A stretch of DNA of 64,000 nt. Source: Pleurostoma richardsiae (lineage: Eukaryota > Ascomycota > Sordariomycetes > Calosphaeriales > Pleurostomataceae). A program made the translations under genes and the position numbers. The notes below the pieces were generated by a model. That model saw only the letters and a program-made list of their open reading frames with translations. It was not told the DNA's origin and did not search any database. Positions 43,747 to 54,696 of this stretch are shown piece after piece; the first letter of the stretch is position 1, and each line of letters starts with the position of its first letter. Where the stretch lies: contig JANBVO010000017.1 in the NCBI GenBank assembly GCA_030052745.1, forward strand, positions 620,001 through 684,000, written 5' to 3'.

Positions 43747-44349
43747 CGAAGGGTTTCTGTTCCTGCTAGTCCCTAGACATCGGCGAGTCTCTAGAGTTGA
43801 AATACACACTTCCTGGCGACGTTCGAAGATAAAAGTAACGTCATAGACAGAAGTCGTGAACCTCCCATTGCATCTCGTGTGTTGATTTTTGCCCCTTGTT
43901 CCGCCCTTCACGAACATCTGAGAGACGGGTAAAGCGGTGATAGAGATCTGCTGCTGTCTCCCATCGCGGCTTAATGCCTACGAATGTGCGTCAGCAGCCT
44001 TACTTGCTAAGCCGCGGCGCTTGAAGGTTATGCTTATCCGTTATATCTACGTGGCCCCCGCTGCGGGGAACTGTTGTCGCCTCGTTGTCCGAAGATGTCC
44101 GAGCCTGGCATCAACTGTGACGAAGTATCAGAATGTGTTGTCACGCTATTTCGGCTCTCAAACCACGGAGATACGTAATGCTCACGTCAGCTCCGGACTG
44201 GTCAAGTCTTTCGCCTGTAGCCTCGCTATTTCGGCTTTCGGACCAAAGAGATGCAATCTTCATATTAGTACGGCATACAGGTACTATCAACTTTGGAATA
44301 TCCTTTTCAAGTCGCTTTCCAAGTCGCTTTCCGAATCAGTTTACTATCA
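43747..44349. other. Intergenic upstream of the amidohydrolase
   Basis: About 0.6 kb. It holds three 12-base repeats just before the start codon (44305-44340). No gene. Confidence 0.5.
44305..44340. repeat. Twelve-base tandem repeat, three copies
   Basis: TTTCAAGTCGC, TTTCCAAGTCGC and a diverged TTTCCGAATCAG copy lie in the likely 5' leader, ending 10 bp before the ATG. Confidence 0.6.
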
Positions 44350-45948
44350 ATGGCTGCGCAATCGAACTACCGAACGCTCTTGCGGGGCGGGACGCTTCTT
44401 GTGCACGACGATGAGTCGCATGTCCAGCCAACGTGCGCCGATCTTCTCATCGTCGGAAACACTATAGCGAGGATCCAGAAAAACATATTACTAGAGGAGG
44501 AAGATGCTGCGAAGACGACTATTATTGACTGCAGAGGGAAAATCATCTGCCCCGGATTCATCAGCACACACCACCATCTCTACCAAACTCCGATGAAGGG
44601 CCAACACGCCAATCACACACTGTTGGAATACTTCCCGACCGGAAATTTTACCGCGTCGCTATATTCTCTCGCGGATGCCTTCTGGGGCGAGCTAGGCGGT
44701 GCCCTCGAGGCCATTGACGCCGGAACCACAACTGTAGTAGATCACTCGAGCCTCAATCTCTCGCCGGAGTACCGTGAGCTCCTCCTGCGTTGCCTGCAAC
44801 ACTTTATGAACGAAACCGCTAACTTTGGTGCAGCAAAGACTACTCTACGTGCTCTAGCATCGTCAGGTTTGAGGGCAATTTACGCATACTGTTCGCCACG
44901 TATTGTCCAATCCTGGTCTCCTCTTAAGTGGACTGACGACTACTCATCCGACTGGGTGCTTGATTCCTTCAACTCTCTCGCCAAGGACGAGCCAATCGCG
45001 TCTGGGCGAGTCCGTCTCGGATTCGCCGTGGACAATCTGTACCTGCCCGCCGAGGAGATCAGCGCACTATACGCACGAATCCGCTCTGCTGGCGCGAAGG
45101 TGATCACAAGCCACGCAGTTGGCGGCCTGTCGTTCGGTAACCCGCCGTCAGCGGTGCAGATCTTGGCCCAGCACGGCCTGCTAGGACCCGACATCTTGCT
45201 CAGCCACGCAAATTTTCCAAAGGACGGGGATGCTGAGCTGCTGCGTACTGCCGGCGCCTGGGTGTCCAGCACTCCGAACACGGAGCTGCAGATGGGCATG
45301 CCGCCCGTAGCGCTGCAGGCGGGCTTTTCCAGCCAGGCAAGTCTGGGAGTCGACTGCCATTCTTGGGGATCGGGCTTCATTCCGGGGCAGATGAGACTCC
45401 TGCTGCAGTGGGCCAGGTGCCAGAGAGCAGAAGATTTGGCTGCAGCAGGGGAGTGGAGTCGCCACGTCGGGTTCGGCGTGGAAGAGGTGTTTAATCTGGG
45501 CACCGTCGGCGGTGCGAGGGCCGTAGGCATGAGTGACGAGATTGGCCGTATCCAGGAGGGGTTCAAGGCGGACTTGGTCGTGTTCGGGACCCAGAGTCCT
45601 GGGATGCTGGTGGCCGCCGTCGAGAGCCCTGTCGCCGCCGTGGTCCTACATTCGAACGAAAGGGACGTGGAGATGGTCATCGTGGATGGAGTAGTCAGGA
45701 AGCAGGAAGGGCACTTGATAGACGTTGTAACTGCTCCGCCTGTCGGAGGAGGACCTACAGGACTGGGCGTGGAGGAGGGGGAGAGGATTACCTGGGATGA
45801 TGTAGCGGGAGAGGTGCTGAGTAGCAGGGAGAGGTTGAAGCAAAAAATGCTGGGTATCGACTGGGATGCTGCTGAGGAAGTGACGCTGGACAGATTCCAC
45901 TATAATAGGAAGTCGATGGTCGAGGCCGTGAATAGCGGCGATGCATAG
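44350..45948 (+). CDS. Metal-dependent amidohydrolase (deaminase-like)
   Basis: Two exons, 44350-44773 and 44834-45948; 512 residues. The 60-nt intron (GTGAGC..GCTAAC..GTGCAG) has no stop and keeps frame, so it looks like coding sequence; removing it gives SPEYPKTTLRALASSGLRAIYAYC, a normal family spacing. Metal ligands: His cluster in PGFISTHHHLYQTP (about 78-80), His in VITSHAVGG, His in LLSHANFP and Asp in SLGVDCHSWGSG. The family covers deaminases and hydrolases of the MTA/SAH-deaminase and atrazine-chlorohydrolase type acting on cyclic C-N bonds. The substrate is unknown. No signal peptide. The start at 44350 fits the usual lead (YRTLLRGGTLLVHDD). Confidence 0.86.
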   Translation: MAAQSNYRTLLRGGTLLVHDDESHVQPTCADLLIVGNTIARIQKNILLEEEDAAKTTIIDCRGKIICPGFISTHHHLYQTPMKGQHANHTLLEYFPTGNFTASLYSLADAFWGELGGALEAIDAGTTTVVDHSSLNLSPEYRELLLRCLQHFMNETANFGAAKTTLRALASSGLRAIYAYCSPRIVQSWSPLKWTDDYSSDWVLDSFNSLAKDEPIASGRVRLGFAVDNLYLPAEEISALYARIRSAGAKVITSHAVGGLSFGNPPSAVQILAQHGLLGPDILLSHANFPKDGDAELLRTAGAWVSSTPNTELQMGMPPVALQAGFSSQASLGVDCHSWGSGFIPGQMRLLLQWARCQRAEDLAAAGEWSRHVGFGVEEVFNLGTVGGARAVGMSDEIGRIQEGFKADLVVFGTQSPGMLVAAVESPVAAVVLHSNERDVEMVIVDGVVRKQEGHLIDVVTAPPVGGGPTGLGVEEGERITWDDVAGEVLSSRERLKQKMLGIDWDAAEEVTLDRFHYNRKSMVEAVNSGDA

Positions 45949-48200
45949 GTAGTTGATCGCTGTCGTCAATGTATAATAAATCTCCTCTCCGGTTTGAATC
46001 TCATTACCTCCACTGTATCAGTTGACGGTTGTACAGCTCGTTTCGTACAGCCTTGCCGTGGTGTCGTGCGGGAACCTTGGACCGGCTGTCGCACGACTTC
46101 CGACCACCAAACGCACAACTGTCCACCATTCTCACATGTCGCTGAGTCTCGTCAAGAAGCAAGAAGCTCGCATACCCTGGAAATAACCCGACGCAGGTCG
46201 TGTCTAGTGTAGATGGCGGAATGTCCTGGACAGCCGGCCTTCACCACGCAGTGTTCTAAGCAGCTCAAGATATGCACAAGCACGGGGTATTCTCAGTAAC
46301 CCCTGTAAATTATCTCCTCTAGATTACGCCCTTGGAGGCAAACCTGCATGTCTGATGGTCAGCGATCTTACCTCCTGCGCCGCTACACCCGCCACTTGCG
46401 CGCAGCGTCTTCACCAGTGTCAGATAGCATGCGGAGTAGGCAGTGTCACTCGGAAAGGGCCAGGGAACATCTTGGAACAAAGTCGCGCTGTCCTGGGTCA
46501 TTCCAGTCGTCGCGACATACAATCAGCAGTTGCTCAGGGTGCGCTGTGGGCAAAAGTCAAGATAATAGTCATGGCTCCTGTCCTTGATGGTCTTGCGGTG
46601 GCCGGGAGTTACATTGCATAATCCACCTCTAGAGTCGATACCACCGCCCACGACCCACGACACCGATGGGAAGAAGCCGGTCGCGAAACAGACCGTGCTC
46701 CCGGCCATTGTCGGTTGGTACGCTCGCCAGGATTCCACGGAGATTACCTGTATTCAGGACCATGACCGACGCGGTCGTGTAAGTCTCACATCCGTCGTTG
46801 GCGTCGGAGTTGGTGCGAACGCTGCATCACACATCCATCACGCAGTTGCCGGCGAGCACTGACAGGGCTAATAGCTATCGATGGCTCCTCAGAAGCCACG
46901 GTACTCTCACCGACTAGGCTCTGCAGTTCTCACTAGTCGCTAGTATCTAACAATCTCGTCTTCTACTGGCACGCCTTCCGGCCGCAAGCTCCGTCAACTA
47001 GCCGCGTCGCCAGGGAACGATATCATCTCGTTGAAGCAAAGCATGAACTCTCCAATTCTTACTCTTTAGCCCATCCAGACCCGGGGACTACAAAAACTTG
47101 GACAGTCCGCTTCCAGTCACTTAGCGTATCCTGCTGAGGCTAACGCCTCGACGAAACCGTTATATCACCGGCATCTCCATCCAGAAGCACTGGACGTCGT
47201 CCCTCATAACGAGCCGCTCCGATCAGCATCTCTCTCGTCGGGCTTGTGGGACTGCCGCTCGCCTCTGAGGATGGGCAGGGGGCCCAGGAAACCTGCGCAC
47301 GGTTGAGGTTGCCGTAAGGTGCGGGCACCGGCCAGGACGATCTACAGTGGCTCGACATCTTGGACCCTCCGAACACAAGCGGATCTCGTTATACGCGGGA
47401 CCCACTCCAGGTCGAACAAGACACCGAGCTCGACGGCACTGCTATAACCCTCGCGCTGCTAATATCACCTGACGAGACAGTCTTATGTTCTTCGGCGTGG
47501 ACGGCAGGGAGCAGACAGTGGGCCGAATCGGTTTAGTGGCCGTTCCTACGTTTGCTTATTAGCGGTGAAGGCCAAGCCGGAACGGGTCGGAACACACGTC
47601 GCCAATCAACCCGACATGGCGAGGGATGCCCGGATGAGGAACGCCACTGAACTGTATTGCAAACGCATGTTTTCACAACGCCGCTGCTGTGAACGCGGAC
47701 GATTGTGTTTTTTGTTGTTCCATTGCCGGCAGCACATCTCAAGCCGTCTCTGCTGCCTTGTATGGTCGAGCAACCATGGACGCAGATCCCCGGAACATAA
47801 TGCGAAGGGTCAACAACAACGGAGCTAGATCGAGTGGTGCCTGAGTTCCTTCCGTTCCGCCCACTTACCCTCGTGAACAGACCTTGATTTTCAATCCACA
47901 CCCGAGCCGGAACGCCGTCGCCAGTGACTCCGCCCGCTTCTGTGGTCGTTGTCGTTGCTGTCGCAGTGTTGCCTGGTCTTGTCTGGTCTGTTTTGGGGGA
48001 TCTCGTCATCCGGTTTGGTTGCTGTAACCGATGTTACCGCCCGCAACTAACTGCTGCAGTTGGGAGTTATGCCATGGACTGTGCTCGGTCACCATCCACG
48101 ACGTAGTCAACAATCACATAGTCAATAGCTGTCGACCACCCGGGCAGTCCCTGTCAGGCTACACTCTAGAATAAATTCCACGAACTAAACCACCGTAGAA
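45949..48200. other. Gene-poor stretch, left part
   Basis: No supported gene. Minus-strand frames at 46523-46738 and 46319-46522 read as Cys-containing peptides separated by a stop. A GTAAGATCGCTGACC word followed by CATGCAG lies just below them, near 46342-46370. This could be remains of a small secreted protein, but no family is recognised. Confidence 0.4.
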
Positions 48201-51100
48201 ACAGCGCCGAGCCGTTATCCGTTCCGGATGGCTTCAGCGCTGTCCGCTAATTAATGCCAAAGATGCGCGGTGGGCCCCTGAACGCCCGCAGCCAACGATC
48301 AACTCTACGCAGCCAGCCAGCGTGGTCAGCCCAGGGTTGTCTGACATTCTGGAGCCTGCTCTACGCAGTCAGAAATCACAAAAGAAATCCATCTCCCTGA
48401 AGCGACAGATCTTCCAAAGCTCGTTATTCTGGAACAAGGACCCGTAGTTAACGGTGAACTCTGCGCAGCCAACCCTGCGTTGCCAACCGTCTGGGCGCCT
48501 ACCTAGAATCGTCTCCCCACACTCAAGGAATCCAGAAATGAGTATAATTACGCGCGGTCCATCTTTAACTATGGAGTTAGCCCTGCCGGTTCAAGCTAGG
48601 ACGGCCACTAGTAGTCAGCTATTTTGGAGCATCTTCGCATTCGCTTGCTGCCGCACTCGCTTATGTCGCATTGCCGGCATCACCCCACGAACTAGTGGCC
48701 GCGCGGCACGGAAGGACTAACAACGCCGTTGACGGACATTCAGCTAACCATATGACAACTCGACGCGAAAGGAAGCGATAAGTGTCACTTTCGGATCGAT
48801 CCTTGGCTAACCCTTAATGCGTTCGGAGTATATATGTCTTCGAGCTTTTCTGCTGGATTAGAATATTAGGCCACTCGACCAAGAATACCCCGAACTGTTT
48901 AACCATTCTATGCATCTGCTCAACTATTCACCCTCCAAAGATTGAAGGCCCAAAGACGATGTCGGCCCATCTGACGATTCTGATCAAGAAACTTGACCAC
49001 CTCTCACACGAGGAATTCCATAATTAGTTTGTCGAATTTATCCTCATTTCCGATGCAGGTCTAACATGCCAGCAGCTGGTCCAAGAGTCATCCGTCCACC
49101 TTCCTCTCCGTTGGGATAGTCCGCTCCAATGTGAAGAAATACGTTCAGTTCCACATCAACCAAAACGTATCAGCCTCGCTTGCCGAGGCTGGTCTTCCTG
49201 TCTCGGAGTGGGATGGCGGCGTTGAGATGTGGGCGGAGGACCTAGGGGATCTCATGGCTGTAAGTTCACAATGGAATGTGCACCCTTGCGGGAAAAGGCT
49301 TACTGAAGCAGGTCTTTCAAGACGAGGAGTATAACCGTGTGGTTGTTCCCGATGAGCAGAGGTTCTTGAAGAGAAGTGAGGCAAAGATGATGGTCGGCTG
49401 GGACGAGGTGAAGTGGGAAGGACTAGAAGCGAAGAACAAGCTCGAGGATAAAGCCCGATAGTCGTAAGCCTTGTACGGAGGCAGTTACGGGTCGGTGAGG
49501 GCTCCTGTGTGATTAGTACGGCTGAGACTGATATTGGCAAGTAATCAAAGCCACTGCAGCTATTGTCAAAAGTAACACTCGGTCCTCCTCAGTCCTTTTG
49601 TCACACTCTCTGATCTGACGACCGGCGCTGGTTCGCCTCGATTTGCCATGAAGTCTGAATGGCGCGCCAGCCACGCTGTCAACTGGAACCTACAAATTGA
49701 ACGACCAGTCAAGCACAACCGAGCCGGCGTGGGCCAGAGTCCTGTGCGGTTGATCATCTGCGGCCAACGGTTACTATATTCCAGTCAGCCATACGGGAGG
49801 CAACTATTTGCGGCTAACTGTCCACAGCCGACAATGTTAGAGCATTAAAGGCGGTTGTGTATTGTTGAGCAAGCATTCGCTATTAGCAGTCGAATTTGTG
49901 CCGCAACCTACCTATCTTAAACTCACATAATCCCCGTCAGCTCCGCAGAGCCAATCTATCACGGCGTCATCCATCCCAGGGACTACCCCAATGCCAACAA
50001 TATGTCAAAGTTGGCACTTTTGAGGCCGGACCCACAATCTCATGGTTCACTCTACATATTCAACCACTGACGGCGAAACCTGTGAAGCCAAACATCCTGG
50101 CGCGACAGTCACAGACTCGTATTCGCGCGCCCAACGGCGTAAGCTACGATATATCGACTAGTCATTCCGGAACCAGCTATTCAAGAGTCGATTGACTCTG
50201 TTTGTTCAACCATTCTAGGACAATACACTCCAGAATTAAAATTGAGTACTCCAGCGATAGTGACCCAACCGTTCGCAGACGATCACGGACAGCCACAAGT
50301 TGTTCACCACTGCTGAAGTCGGACTCCGGGAGCCTATGCGGCCAACAACATTCTACAATTCCGGTGGCTATGACAACCCCTGTGCAGGCGACATGCACAA
50401 GCAGCCGTCCCAGAGACTACCCTCCAGCGCAGAATCAACTTTGAGTTGGCAACAACGTTGGAGCCGATGGTCCTATCGCCAACTATTCCGGATCAAGGAG
50501 CCACCAGTCGTCAGAAGTTTCTCCCAAAGCCAATTCGGAATCAACCGCTCTCAGCGCAATTTTGGAGTAAGTTATGCGTAACTAATAATGTCAAGGCCAT
50601 CTTTCCAATGAATCAGTCGAGACTGCCCGGCTAACCGTCCTAGGTAAACCTATTCTGGAGTTAGCTGTCCCAACGGCAATTGTTCACAGCTAATGGTCCT
50701 GAAAGATCGACCGTCCTGATGTCAGCTGGTCACAGCAGCCAAAATGCATGAGTGCTGCGCCCTCAACTACCTCTGTCCAACGGTCAGAAACCGCCAGCCA
50801 TTCTGGAGTCTCGGCACGGACTCGGGTTGATTATTCGGCACGGCCAGCATTTCCGGCAGTCAAGGACACTAACACCCACCGCCAGCAGCTTATTGACATC
50901 TCTGAAGTTAGCTCTACCAATTCAGCCGCTCCAGAATCGAACGACTCTGTGCCGCTAGGGGCAGCTGCCGACGCCATACCGCCAACGCTTCTGCAACGCT
51001 ACCGACGAGAACTCTGCGCTGACAACTCTGCATCGCGAGCAATGCGAACGATGCCTGCCTTGGAGGCCTGATGGTAAACGGTACAGATGACGAAAATGTC
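48201..51100. repeat. Region of degenerate dispersed GCCAAC-ATTCTGGAG-like motifs
   Basis: No gene is seen. Variants of ATTC(T/C)GGA, often preceded by CCAAC or CAGCT, recur on both strands, for example at 48346, 48621, 50163, 50211, 50482, 50529, 50651 and 50801. The same style of sequence returns at 62000-63060. I cannot align a single repeat unit by eye. It may be an old, decayed minisatellite or mobile-element tract. Confidence 0.4.
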
Positions 51101-51534
51101 ATGATATCACTTTGTAGTGCGATTTTCTCTGTACAGAAACTTGTTGTCTTAACTAACTTAGACAAGAAATGTTGTAGCCTAATTAAGGCCTGCGGCTTCT
51201 GCTCTGGCTACCCATATTCCAACTGAGGCTATAGCCTAATTTTCCCAGAACAATCAACCAATCTAACAAACTCTACAGCAACAATAACTCATTGAGTAGC
51301 AAATATAACCTTACGCTGGTTCAATTTATATCAAAAATAAACAGGGCGCTAGAAAGATTGACATCCCACGAGGACAGTGGGGAAGTACCCGATGAAGTAC
51401 GCGATGATTACCGCAGTACAAGTGACGTGAGGTTGGGGGGTGTAATCAAGGCGAGCCTTTGAAGCTGCCTCGAACCTTGCAGCAAATTGTGCCATGTCAA
51501 CGGTGCTATTTCCTTATCTAGGGCTAAGGACTAG

Positions 51535-52158
51535 CTAGGCTATTGCGCTAGAGTCGTAGGACTGGGCCCTATGCCGCTTTTCCATGTGCCTCTCGAGGCT
51601 CTGTAACCATGGTGTGCCAACCTTTGCCAACTTGTAGGTACATCCCGGGACCTCGCAGTACCATCGCTTCAGACCATGAACTGCTTGAACGTGACGGTCA
51701 CGGTCGAATTTCCGGCCGAAGGAACGGCCACAGTTGTCGACTTCGCATTCATATAAACGTTCATGTTTTTTGAATGTCTTCTATACCTCTACATTAGTCT
51801 GGTTTTCGATGGCCTTGAGACATCGGATACTTGCGTATAAGGCCGCTTGGTGGGGAAAGTCCTCTGGCAATAGTGGCACTGGAGAGCCCTTGTAGCAGCC
51901 GAATTTCGGTCAGGTTGAGCGCCGTTGCTGGACTGCTGTTGGGGTGTAGGGGCGATAGCTGGCCATATCGCGTCCTCAACTTCATCGTCCTGTCCAGCAG
52001 GTTCGACAGCGCTTGAATTTCCCCAGTCATACTGTGGAAGAGGGCCTTCCGCATTCCCTGACCGAACCCAGTTGGGATCAACGGACTGTAAAGGCTCAAG
52101 ATTCGGTGGATAATGTAGATTCTGATCCCCAAGTCCGGAGGGTCTGCCTGGGTCTTGA
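51535..52158 (-). CDS. C2H2 zinc-finger protein, 5' end not resolved
   Basis: Two exons are clear: 52158-51831 and 51780-51535, about 190 residues. The intron (51830-51781) has GTATCC, a CTAAT branch and TATAG; an alternative acceptor three bases on is possible. A first, incomplete-looking finger LQCHYCQRTF ends exon 1. Exon 2 gives two fingers: YECEVDNCGRSFGRKFDRDRHVQAVH and WYCEVPGC...LERHMEKRH. The segment before the fingers is acidic and Pro/Gln-rich. No ATG is in frame in the first exon, which opens at a CTAG acceptor. The only upstream ATG (52380) sits right beside TATAAAG and gives a Leu-rich peptide with no well-supported join. The start is therefore either a missed exon or lost. Confidence 0.6.
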
Positions 52159-52678
52159 CTAGAAATGAGAAGACTCTAGTACGAAAGAGAAGCTTGAGGG
52201 CCCACTGGCGAGAAGGCGATGAAGAGGAGGAGATGTAATAGCCGCTAAGGAAAATATGTGAAGGAGCGAAACGAGTCGGTTGAAGACAACAAAAGAGCGG
52301 GTGCGGTTGCACCACCAGGGCCGACCGTGGGGAAGAAGGAGGAGAAGGAATAGAACCGACTCAAAGAAGGGACAAGCCATCTTTATACGCGGGAGCAAGG
52401 CCATCACGCCAGAGTGTGGGAACGCCGCGGGTGCAGATGATTGGTGAGACGGAAGGGTACGCAACAAAATCTGCGAGGCGCTTTTAGCTTGATGTGATGC
52501 ATCGGGCGAATCAGGGTTCAAGTTGTAAGATGGTAGATAGCTCGAGCAAGGCCGGCGAGACATATATGATGAGAGTGATGCTCTAGAGTCAAAGTGCATT
52601 TTCATGCAACATCTCTTGTCCAGGGCAGTTTTTTTTCTTTAAACCCATCTCCAAATAGTTGTGTTACCCCTCCTCAAG
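52159..52678. other. Putative leader/promoter of the C2H2 gene and intergenic
   Basis: On the minus strand TATAAAG (52387-52381) is followed by pyrimidine-rich CTTCTCCTCC-type sequence typical of fungal leaders. This fits transcription toward the C2H2 exons. Confidence 0.45.
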
Positions 52679-53204
52679 ATGACTTCACTCTTTTGCTGTG
52701 ACTCTGTCAAACCCTATCGTCCTCAATACTTATCCCATAAGCCCAAATTTAGATCCTTTATGCAATGGGCTTCCTACCCTAGGGAGACAACCCCACGCAG
52801 ACGCGAAGATGGGCAGTCTATTTCTGCAGACTTCAATCCACCCTTTGCCGTGCAACTCGTCCGGCAGGTCAACTACGGACCGCTTGAATCCAAGAGGTAC
52901 TTTATCCCGACTGAGGGTGAAGAGAATGAGTTTGTGGAGGTCGTCGAGGACGAGTTGATTCGGGCCAATTTCCAGAAGCTAAATTCGTGGGTCTATTGCC
53001 TCCACCTTCTTGCGATAATTCCGTTATTTTCTTGCGATAATTTCGTTATAACATGTTTGATATAGGTATAAGAACTACAAGTGCGAGGTCGATAACAAGT
53101 TCTTCGAAGTGAACATCTATCAGAAAGATCCGGTGAACAAGCATCACTGGCGAGTCAACCTTGCTCGTCCATCGGGCTCGATTGACCTGGGAAAGGCAGA
53201 CTAG
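52679..53204 (+). CDS. Hypothetical two-exon protein, possibly decaying
   Basis: Exons 52679-52990 and 53073-53204 (intron 52991-53072) would give 147 residues. The middle part (FAVQLVRQVNYGPLESKRYFIPTE, then an acidic EFVEVVEDELI) and exon 2 (KCEVDNKFFEVNIYQKDPVNKHHWRVNLARPSG) look like real protein, but I recognise no family. Coding-like sequence goes on in the same frame past the TAG at 53202 (IYEPWQSGQWTR), so the gene may once have been longer. The donor (GTCTAT) is weak. A 19-bp direct repeat sits inside the intron. Confidence 0.4.
53009..53049. repeat. 19-bp direct repeat inside an intron
   Basis: CTTGCGATAATTCCGTTAT (53009-53027) and CTTGCGATAATTTCGTTAT (53031-53049) differ by one base. 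Confidence 0.7.
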
Positions 53205-54696
53205 GCGGTCATTTACGAGCCGTGGCAGAGTGGCCAGTGGACTCGGGTAGATAGAGGATCGCTTTCTCCAGAGCCAACGTCGTCGAATTTACACTTTATT
53301 CGTCAGAACCTATGATTCGTGATTGCCCAGAAGTCCCGTCTGCTTGGATGCTACGTAATGCTCGATTGCCAGACTACTACCCCTTAGCTAACGGAAGTGC
53401 ATGCAAGTTGGAGGCTTTAGTGTTCTGGTCGGATCGCATGATTTGTGTCAAAAGGTATGATAACATGGGCTTTGACTCGAAAGCTAGGTAGACGTACTTT
53501 TCGCTGTTAACGCTCGTAACTTGTAATCTGATACAATTACAGCATTTCTAGCCATTTCCAACGTAGCCAGTACGCCGCTCACTTGGAACATCTGTACCTC
53601 TATCTAGATTCGGGGTTTCGACAAGAGAAGAATGCTCTGATACTAGAGCTGCTGCAGCCCGCCAGTTAGTCGATTGCGATGCGACATCTGCTTCTGAGTG
53701 CCGTGCTAATGAACATGGAGAATAAAAAACGCTACACAGCAGTATATAGGCGCCTGAGCCCTTCCCTAGTTACGGTAATTATCACATATTCGATGACGTG
53801 GGTTCACTGACGTGTACATAGTCGAAGACCTGACCATAGACTAACCCTGGGAGCTCCGAAACAAACTCGCCGGGAACCACTAGAAGACAGTGGTCATTCC
53901 TTGGACGCGTTCAACTCGCGCGCCTACAATATGGAGCTTTGCCGGGTAAAAGGGGGGAATAGGATCAGGGCTGACTGGCTTCCAGTCTGTTGCACCACAC
54001 GTGTTAACGCCTCGATGAACCTAGGTCTACACTAGCGTTCTTTAAAAGCATAGGACATTGGGCATAGATTGCAACTCGAGATAGGAGATGCGAGTCTATC
54101 CTCCTAGAGTTACCACTACGAGTTCAGCCCGCGTGGTTATTCATAGTGGCACGAGCAGTTGCAGTGCTACCCGCTCATAGTAGACCCTCTGAGGTCATCA
54201 ATTGTTTTGAGGCCAAGATCCAACAGTCATCAGGAACTTCCAGTCAACCTCCCACGGCCTTGCACAATGGAATTCGTAAATTTCGAGACAACGATTTAAG
54301 AATCAAGTCTGCACAGCCGAAGTTTCCGGGTTAGCTCTTCCTGAGACTAGTCCGACCTCAACAGTGAATGCTCTAGGATTGACTCTAGTAAAGCTAACTA
54401 TCTAAATGCCAACGATCATGGATCCTCCATCGCCTGGGATCGGTTCGTATCTTCGGACGCCTGGAAGGGGAAAGCGATCTGTGACTTGATACAGAAACAG
54501 GGAACTACCCTTGCCAACGTCGTTCTGGCACAGTCTCCTGCTACACCGCATAGGATGGGGGATCTGCTGCGGGGATGCGAATTTAAGGACGAATATGATA
54601 GAGGTTTGACACTACGAATTAGGCGCATGCCTCTTAGGCTTCGATGCTTGGACGACTGCAAAAGCAGACGCCGCTGCGTACCGCGACAAGCACAGT
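53205..54696. other. Gene-poor stretch
   Basis: About 1.5 kb. Positions 53570-53760 read as protein-like blocks (YAAHLEHLYLYLDSGFRQEKN, then HLLLSAVLMNMENKKRY) separated by a stop, suggesting an old gene remnant of unknown family. No intact gene. Confidence 0.4.

Noticed and set aside
45949-54696. Transposon or retroelement in the gene-poor region
   Set aside because: No terminal repeats, transposase, reverse transcriptase or integrase motifs could be read; only short degenerate words.
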